From Bursaphelenchus xylophilus (lineage: Eukaryota; Nematoda; Chromadorea; Rhabditida; Aphelenchoididae): 64,000 bases of DNA. Location: assembly GCA_904066235.2 (NCBI GenBank), contig CAJFCV020000004.1, positions 12,710,001 to 12,774,000 of the forward strand, read 5' to 3'. A model generated the notes under the pieces. It searched no databases. It saw nothing but the letters and a program-made list of their open reading frames with translations, and was not told where the DNA came from. Below, piece after piece: positions 57,116 through 64,000 of the stretch; the stretch's first letter is position 1; each line of letters opens with the position of its first letter. Both the position numbers and the translations under genes were made by a program.

Positions 57116-59326
57116 TCAATAGGCATTGGCTTTGTGCTTGGGGATGAACAAATAGCCTTCTGGAGGCGGCCCCAAGAACATTTCGGTAATTTTCAGCCAG
57201 TCACTCGAGGCGCGGCTGGCCAGCAACGTTTCCAAATCGGACCTTCCAAAATAGGGCGGGGGTTTTTGGTTGATCTTGGCGGGTAAATATTCCAAAATCC
57301 CGGCTGGAACATAACGATGTTGGAAACTGAGCCATTCCAGCAAAAAGCGACGTGTAGTCTGCACTCCGGCATCATCGCTGCCCCAATGTTCGAGGCCGTA
57401 ATTGCAGAATTTTCGGATCAAATCCAATCTTTCCGAGGCCGAGATGTCCCAGTCTCTTTTCTCATCAATCTCCGTGAAGAGCCATGGTTTGATGAGTGCG
57501 CCACGCCCAATCATGACTCCATCTATTGTATGCTGCTCCAAATTTTTGTAGTAGTCAACATAGTTGTAGGTGTCGCCACTCACCCACAATGGGACTTTTC
57601 CTTGGGCCGCGTCAGCACATTGTGGGACGTAATCCCATTCGGCGGCTTTTGTGTAGCGTTGTTCTCTGCAATTTGGACATGACACAGTGAAACTTCGGTA
57701 TAAAGAATATGTGAGGACAAAAATGACTTCTTCAAGCCGAACCTTCGCTATGTAGCGACAAGATTTGTCCAAGAAGCATGTATAAATTTATAAAACAATC
57801 TCTTTTTAGTCATAACTCGCTAAATACGACTTCGGTAAATAACCTTTTCATCCCATTACAATCTCAGAGCTTACTTTGATCTGGGGTGCAGTGTGATTAG
57901 CTGTGGAGGGTATCCATCGACCAATTTTTGGATTACTTTATGAGCAACTCTTTCTCCTTCTTTTAGGCCATATCTCATCTTCACGGACAATGGGGTCTCG
58001 CTCATCACATTTTGCATACAATGAACCACCTAAAAAGACAATATATAATCTATATTACACATGACAAAGACGTTTTCCAAAATTTTGATCAATTATAGTA
58101 TCCATGATGACCTACCTCCGAAAGTTTGCTGGACCGGTTGAACAATGCGCAGCCACCGCCTTTATCATTCACAGCATCAATGGGACAGCCAAGATTGATA
58201 TCGATAAAGTCCACTTCCATATTTTCCGTGAGAATTTGGGCGGCTTTAGACATTGTGTCCGCATAGCCTCCAGCCAGTTGAACCCCAAAGATTTTCTCAG
58301 TTGGATGACGCTTTACCAACGACCATTCACTCGGATTCCCCTGGAAGAAAGATAATTCTACACCACATCATAGACAATATAACAAAATTCGAAATTGAAG
58401 TCAAGTGGAGCAGAAAATTTACCTGTAACAAGCTAGTAGCGATTGCCATTTCACCGCAAGTAACTTCGGCACCAAGTTCCACACATAATCGACGGAAAGG
58501 AAGGTTGCCAACTGTAGTCAGCGGAGCCAAATACTTCTTTCCTTTCAGATCTTTCATATTCAACTTGAGTTTCTCCCTTTCCATGGCTCCAATTGAACTA
58601 TCTTCTTCTTTTTGCTGCCTATATTCTTTTACAACGTTGTCGGAGAGGCTAAAATCGTACTGGTGCTTTCTCATGGCGATCTGCAGCTTCACTGCTTCGG
58701 AGTTGAGATTCGGTTGGAATTTTGGATCCGGATCTTTGGATTTCTGTTCAAAACTAGTCGGATCCGTATGAGCACCCGCAAAACGACAAGAAACTCCAAA
58801 ATTACATCGTCCAACTTGATCGTAGATCACGCAGGTATCACCTAAACTTCGAAAAAATAATAAAGAAAATTTACTAGGTGTAATATAGGCCATTAAAAAA
58901 ACTTACCAATATCAGCTGGCTTCTGCTTCATGTACTCTCCCAAATCGTGAAGAGCATTACACTTGGCTCCGAACTTGCATTCCCGCCCGGGAATCAACAA
59001 CGACGGACACAACCGAACGGAATTTAGCCTCACATCAGCCATGGCATGGGCCATTTTCTTTTCTCGTTTTCGATCCTGACCTCGCCTAGCGGCTTTCCGC
59101 GCCTTTTCCGCCTCAACATTGACCACTGCAGGTTCTGTTCGCCGGTTTTCATCAACAACGATGTCCTAAGAAAGAAAATAATAAAAATTCAAAGACGTAC
59201 CCCAGATTTTTTCAAAAATTCCGGCTTGATGGCGGCCACTCCAATTTCAGCCAGTTTAGTGGCATCTCCACCTGAATCAACCGCTTGAACCGGCTCCATT
59301 TCACTATTTCGACCAAAACTTGCCAT
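57116..59326 (-). CDS. DUS3L: tRNA-dihydrouridine synthase 3 (DUS3)
   Basis: Six exons: 59326-59201, 59165-58907, 58841-58423, 58340-58116, 58029-57875 and 57665-57116; 577 residues in phase. A basic N-terminal region is followed by two CCCH zinc-finger-like motifs ([12 protein letters not shown] and [13 protein letters not shown], preceded by [10 protein letters not shown] and CVIY). The FMN-binding TIM barrel starts [17 protein letters not shown]. The substrate-binding core is [16 protein letters not shown] with the catalytic Cys at 332. [22 protein letters not shown] and [12 protein letters not shown] complete the family pattern. DUS3 reduces uridine 47 of tRNA. Intron sites are canonical. 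The saposin-like gene lies 239 bp upstream on the same strand. Confidence 0.95.
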
Positions 59327-59565
59327 TTTCTTGGAAAAGACAGAATGCCAAAGAAATTTGGCATCCAATGAAAGTCGTGGTGGGAGCCAATTGAAGTTGA
59401 AGAAAGTAGTAAATTTTGAACAAAAAGAAAAAAATAGAACTGATGGGACGTATTCGAACCCCTAGAGACAATTACGAGCAAAATTTTACTTGTACGTAAG
59501 CAATTAACAGTCACAATTAGCAATAAGTTACTAGATGTAAATGTGTAATATAAATTAGTTCGATA

Positions 59566-60749
59566 TTAAGCATCACCGCGTTTGCTGCTGGCCAAAGAAG
59601 TTTTAAACAGCTCGATGATTTCTCGGAGCACATTTAGGCTGTCTTGAATTGGCCGTTTCTTCACATTTTGTCTGAAATTGGCGATTTTTTCCTGAATTTC
59701 GTCCCGATTTTTCTTTTCGAACGAATTAAAAATTTTCTCCAAATTTTGAACATCTTCCAATGGAATTCTTGCAATGAAATTCTCGATTTGCTTTCCGTAA
59801 TGGACATCAAACTTGTATTTGTTGTTACTTTTCGATAAGGTTTCGAAAAAGTCCGGAGTTTCGTCAAAAGAGTCGTTTCCAAATTGGCCTTTACTGTAGT
59901 CGTAGGATCTCTTGTCCACATCAAATAATGGGCAAACATCCGCCAGACTGCATGCATAATTGGGTGAGACAAAACTGGACAACACATAGACCGAGGGCAG
60001 TGCGAAATCGCAGAGAAGATCCCAGGCTACGTAGTTACAGGCGTACTCGGCTATCTGAAGGAGGGGGATACTGTAATTTTGACTGACCCAAAATTTTTTC
60101 CTGTTATTTTATCAATATTCACCAAAGATCCGGGGTATTTCAGACATCTTGAGACGAGAAAAAATTCAAATTTCGAAATTGCCGCCATTTTTGGCATTAT
60201 GTTCTAAGGCTGATTTTGAATATCATTCAATCAGAAAAAGCAAACCAATACGCAACTGAAGGTCAAAAGGGTTTTTAAAAACAATTTTTTGTAGATCCTG
60301 ACCATTTCCCCGTTATTTTATATTATCCTTGCCCACCTCATAAAACCAATCGGAATTTTTCAGCAGATAAACAAGCAGGTCGAAGATGTGGGTGCAGAAG
60401 AAACAGGCGACCCAGTTCACTCCTTCTTTTGAATACAAGATGATTGGACCGGAAAGGCTTCCAAAAGTATCGCCAACAAAATTTGTCTAAAATAAGGTAA
60501 ATTAGCTAGGTCATAACTGGAATCTTTATGTATCCTGTGGTCCAAAAATTTTTAGAAAGTCTTATGGACCTTTAATTCCAATTATTTCAGTTTTGTTCTC
60601 ATCCAGAACAATTTCTTTGTTTTGGGTCCTGTCGCGAAAACATCACAAATTGAGAAAATCGCAAAAATACAGGTGCTTACGATTGGGTCAGCCTCAACAT
60701 TGACAATTGAAAAGGCAAATAACATAGCGAGTTTTATAACAAAACTCAT
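59566..60749 (-). CDS. Secreted saposin-like protein with long C-terminal extension
   Basis: Three exons: 60749-60681, 60486-60337 and 60054-59566; 235 residues in phase. A signal peptide (SFVIKLAMLFAFSIVNVEA) is followed by a region with six cysteines spaced like a saposin B domain: C51-x2-C54, C79-x8-C88 and C108-x5-C114 (ending YACSLADVCPLF). Saposin-like proteins bind lipids or lyse membranes in the gut or lysosome. The 120 residues after the domain are charged, helix-prone and free of cysteine (NLEKIFNSFEKKNRDEI), and I do not recognise them. TATAAAAG lies about 80 bp upstream of the ATG. Confidence 0.72.
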
Positions 60750-61162
60750 TTTAGTAGTGTAAGTACAGTAATCTAATCTTTCACTAACTGTTTGATGCTG
60801 CGTTGATGCCTCATGGTTCTGCCATGTCTTTTATAGCAGGCGGCAATGCCGTTTCCAGGTCAGTATTATGTATGTAGTGTATTCCACTAACGTTGGAAAA
60901 TCGTTTGTAATCAAAATATTTTTGAGCAAACTAAACTAGCAAATGATTTTAGGCAGATCAAGGTCGCAGAGTTTGTTATGGCTCTCCTCCATTGTTCTAT
61001 TTATCCAATTTCCGTCGCTTATACATAGATGACCCAGTTTTGTAAATTTCCATTTTTTTTACATTTCTTGGCAAAATCCCAAAAATTTGAATAATTGCCG
61101 AACTTTTTTGTTGAACTTTTATAAAACCAACTTCCATTCTACTCATTGTTGCCCGCTGAAAG
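60750..61162. other. Divergent promoter region
   Basis: Separates the saposin-like gene (-) and the thioredoxin-like gene (+). It contains TATAAAAG for the minus-strand gene at 60828-60835. Nothing else is recognised. Confidence 0.55.
60828..60835 (-). promoter_or_regulatory. TATA box of the saposin-like gene
   Basis: TATAAAAG on the minus strand about 80 bp upstream of the start codon at 60749. Confidence 0.5.
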
Positions 61163-63185
61163 ATGGCCGATCTGCTGAAAACCGCTCAGCTCTTCCGCAA
61201 CGATCCCAAAGGCCCGAAACAAGTGGCTTCAGAGGAACTGCGTGGAAAAGTTGTTGGCCTTTTCTTCGCCGCGAAATGGAACCCCACTTGTGTCGACTTC
61301 ACCGACTGGCTGAAGCATTTCTATCAGCTGGCAAACAAGGACAAACACCAGTTTGAGGTAAGTGGGGAGATCAAGCGATCTGGCTAGTGTAATACAAATT
61401 TTTTGTTGTGGTAAAAATTTTTCATGGACCTGAATAGAGGCTGTTCTTAACGTTCGTGGGTTGGAGTGGGTTTGAGAGAGTTATCCACGATACTAATTCA
61501 TTTTACAGGGTGTTCAGAGAATTATGGAAAAAACTATTCATTAATAACTTTGCGCTCGGTGGTCCAATCCGAAAAATTTTTTTTGCATTTTACAGAAAAA
61601 CCTTGGAGTTTTTTGAATCTAAAAAAATTTTTTTTCTTTTATCGGCGAAGACTTCCGTAATCCGCGTTGAATTCGGTGGAGTGTTTTTTTCACAAAATAA
61701 GGCTGTAAATCGTTGTATTTGTAAAGAAAATGGGCGGAAAAGGATCCAGAAGATACAATATGACCTTTCTTTCAAATTTCTGTGCTTCGGCGGAGACATT
61801 TTTTATCCTCGGCGGACGATTTTTCTTCGACTCCGGATAGTCAAAATTGGCTGAAACCAAAGCGTATGGTATTCCTAGTGGCATGGCGCCTAAAAACGAC
61901 TTATTACGTCTTCAGGAGGCTGGCAGATGAAAAAAAGGCGAGTCGGCGGAGAAATCGGCGGAGAAAAAAGTTAACCCATTTAAGAAATTATGATGAAAAA
62001 ACTAAAATTGTAAGTCTTATACGGCCCTGATCAACCAAAAATATGACTCTTCTTATTAGCGGATGCTCGGCGGATAAATTTGCATAATTTCTGAAATACG
62101 TTCATTTTCTCTTCGCCGATTTCTCCGCCGACTCGCCTTTTTTTCATCTGCCAGCCTCCTGAAGACGTAATAAGTCGTTTTTAGGCGCCATGCCACTAGG
62201 AATACCATACGCTTTGGTTTCAGCCAATTTTGACTATCCGGAGTTGAAGAAAAATCGACCGCCGAGAATAAAAAATGTCTCCGCCGAAGCACAGAAATTT
62301 GAAAGGAATGTCGTATTGTATCTTTTGTATCCTTTTCCGTCCATTTTCTTTACAAATACAACGATTTACCGCCTTATTTTGTGAAAAAACACTCCAACGA
62401 ATTCAACGCGGATTACGGAAGTCTCCGCCGATAAAAGAAAAAAAAATTTTTTCAGATTCTAAAAACTCCAAGGTTTTTCTGTAAAATGCAAAAAAAATTT
62501 TTCGGATTGGACCACCGAGCGCAAAGTTATTAATGAATAGTTTTTTCCATAATTCTCTGAACACCCTGTAGAATAGAAAAAAAAACAACTTACAAAAATG
62601 ATGACCCAAAATTTCGAAAATGCAATGACCCGTATTTTGCCTTAAAATTCTTTTGTGAATTATCTCTCAAATCATTTTTCAGATCTTTTTTTACCTCTAG
62701 TGCCCAAAAGCCTAACATAATTGCAGCAATAGAACCTTTATCGACCACCTTTTCCTTATCCATGATGACTCTAATCCCAAGGCTTTTCAGATCGTCTTCA
62801 TCTCTCGGGATCACAGTGAGAAAGACATGAAAGAGTACCTGGGCAAGCACGGAACCTGGCTGTACACTCCATATGGCTGCAAGACTGTCAACAGTCTGTT
62901 CAATCGCTACACTTTGAAGCAAATCCCTCAGCTGATGATTGTCCAAAAAGGCGGTACCCCGGTGGTGGATGACGCCATCGACGTGATCAATGTAAGTTTA
63001 GACAGTCTATGATATGTATAGCACACGTTTGGTGTCTTTCTCCCTGATTCTAGCAACTTTTTTTAAATTTTTGACCTATTTTCGAGATTACTACCAAGTG
63101 TAATATACATTTTTTGATTTTTTAGGACCCCAAAGTCGATGCACCTGGTTTGGTGGCTAAATGGAAGAATCTGACCACCGAATGA
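61163..63185 (+). CDS. Tryparedoxin/nucleoredoxin-like protein lacking the first active-site Cys
   Basis: Three exons: 61163-61357, 62791-62991 and 63126-63185; 151 residues in phase. The fold is that of tryparedoxin/nucleoredoxin proteins: ELRGKVVGLFFAAKW, DWLKHFYQLAN, IVFISRDHSEKDMKEYL, and the cis-proline region QIPQLMIVQKGG. The active site, normally W-C-x-x-C, reads W39-N-P-T-C43, so the nucleophilic Cys is replaced by Asn. Disulfide exchange by the usual mechanism is then unlikely; monothiol chemistry or a binding role remain possible. Intron 1 is 1433 bp and consists mostly of a foldback element (61506-62568). Confidence 0.85.
61506..62568. mobile_element. 1-kb palindromic foldback element in thioredoxin-like intron
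   Basis: A 1063-bp element flanked by TA (61504-61505 and 62569-62570). It starts CAGGGTGTTCAGAGAATTAT and ends with the reverse complement. Arms of nearly 490 bp (61506-61990 and 62083-62568) are inverted and nearly identical, around a loop of about 90 bp. No transposase. The terminus resembles mariner-type CAGGGTG ends. A matching terminus (ctctgaacaccctg) occurs near 23186. Confidence 0.85.
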
Positions 63186-63388
63186 TTTGCTTACAAGATT
63201 TATATCAAATCTATCACAATATAAAAAAGAGTAAGGGTATAAAATGAACAATGAGATCTATTTTGAAAGAAAACTATTACTATGCGATATAAGAATACGA
63301 AATAATTGTACTGCCTGAGTCGGAAGGTTCTTTTAGACTAGTAAGAAACAAGTTTTAGTAAAAATATTACGGTATTAAATAAAGGATT

Positions 63389-64000
63389 TTAAGCAGGTTT
63401 GCGAAGTACGATATTGCCTTTAGGTCGTTTGATCACCTCAATTTCTGGTCGATTTATTAGTCGGCGGATCTGGAAAGAGATAATAGTCAATTCGACTAAA
63501 AATTGTCAACTTTCACGAATAAAATTTCGAATTTTTATATTATCTATGATGGGTAATATGATAAAGAAGCGCTTACTGCCGCAATTCTGTAGGTATGTGA
63601 GATGGAGAGCTCTCCCTGCACTGTGTCGTTCAAGAACCTTTCAATCCGCCGTTTCAATGGAGGTGGGATGTTTCCATTCGCCTGATCTCGACATCTCAAA
63701 CTTGGCTTTGCAAATCTCGCAATTTTGATTGGAGGAGCTTCATTTGCGGATTCTGGCTCGGGTGTGGTCTCCATGATCTCATTTCGCACGCGTATTGTAG
63801 CTACCACCTCCTCTTCGGTCTCTGTTTGATAGTCTTTTCCATCGTCTTTCTCTGGATGATAATCTGGCCAATCACTTTGCTCATCATCTGCGTCATGCCC
63901 TTCATTACAGGAGCTGCTATCGTTTTCCGACGAATTCTCGACCTCTGATTGATCCTTCAGGTGGACTTCCCATTCCATTTGAGAAGCAGCTGGAATTTCG
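63389..64000 (-). CDS. Partial gene, unrecognised acidic/basic protein
   Basis: Two exons are visible: 63469-63389 (terminal, 26 codons plus stop) and one running from 63577 to at least 63978, open to the window edge. An ATG at 63978 would give 160 residues, but the frame stays open to the edge, so the gene may start outside. The N-terminal part is acidic (SSENDSSSCNEGHDADDE), then comes a Pro-rich stretch, then a basic helical region (PPPLKRRIERFLND) and a short C-terminus (IRRLINRPEIEVIKRPKG). It is probably nuclear by composition. I recognise no family. Confidence 0.65.

Noticed and set aside
59400..59480. tRNA-like B-box (GGTTCGAAT on the minus strand) followed by a T run
   Set aside because: The bases flanking the loop do not pair as a T stem and no anticodon arm or acceptor stem can be drawn.
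61782..62292. Matching frames on opposite strands within the foldback element
   Set aside because: They are the same palindromic arm read twice; no transposase or other domain.

Overview
This is a nematode nuclear DNA segment. The case rests on gene content: a tyrosinase with ShKT domains, nematode-type pepsin-like aspartic proteases, a CYP2-clade P450 pair, a chemoreceptor-like 7TM gene and a small Gly-rich KR-processed peptide. It also rests on gene structure: short introns of about 40-150 bp, strong ttttcag acceptors, one GC-AG intron and trans-splice-like acceptors just before start codons. Every exon model below was built by hand from splice sites and reading phase. For 14 of the 15 complete multi-exon genes the summed exon length is a multiple of three; ALKBH8 is the exception and is flagged. 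The species cannot be named from the sequence.

Layout. 1-7157: no gene; decayed inverted-repeat elements. 7158-11433 (-): secreted tyrosinase with four ShKT domains and a His-rich tail. 11636-15830 (-): ALKBH8-type RRM/AlkB/methyltransferase protein with a dead mariner in a GC-AG intron. 15831-18939: nested transposon and minisatellite island. 18940-22185 (-): aspartic-protease-like protein whose first catalytic Asp is Cys. 22186-24767: repeats. 24768-26547 (+): membrane sulfotransferase. 28315-30973 (+): purple acid phosphatase. 31045-33432 (-): aspartic protease with intact motifs. 35280-37948 (+) and 39261-43003 (-): two P450 genes arranged tail to tail with the same exon plan; the second carries a TTAA-flanked palindromic element. 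44086-45444 (-): 7TM receptor. 47941-48416 (+): Gly-rich secreted peptide. 48744-51708 (-): secreted protein of about 974 aa made of 32 copies of a 29-residue Pro-rich unit, each with a KR/RxxR site. 52808-54850 (+): PAICS. 54973-55278 (-): DPH3. 55623-56892 (+): unrecognised protein with a repeated G-x-P motif. 57116-59326 (-): DUS3. 59566-60749 (-): saposin-like secreted protein. 61163-63185 (+): thioredoxin-like protein lacking the first active-site Cys, with a 1 kb foldback element in its intron. 63389 to beyond the edge (-): partial unknown gene.

No single pathway joins the window. Housekeeping genes (PAICS, DPH3, DUS3, ALKBH8) alternate with secreted or environment-facing genes (proteases, phosphatase, tyrosinase, P450s, saposin-like and peptide precursors). 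Three genes (ALKBH8, DPH3, DUS3) act in modification of tRNA or translation factors. Terminal-inverted-repeat DNA elements fill most intergenic space and many introns. The most unusual locus is 47.9-51.7 kb: two secreted, dibasic-site-containing precursors placed tail to tail, each with a close TATA box. The larger one looks like a repeat polyprotein that could release dozens of near-identical Pro-rich peptides.
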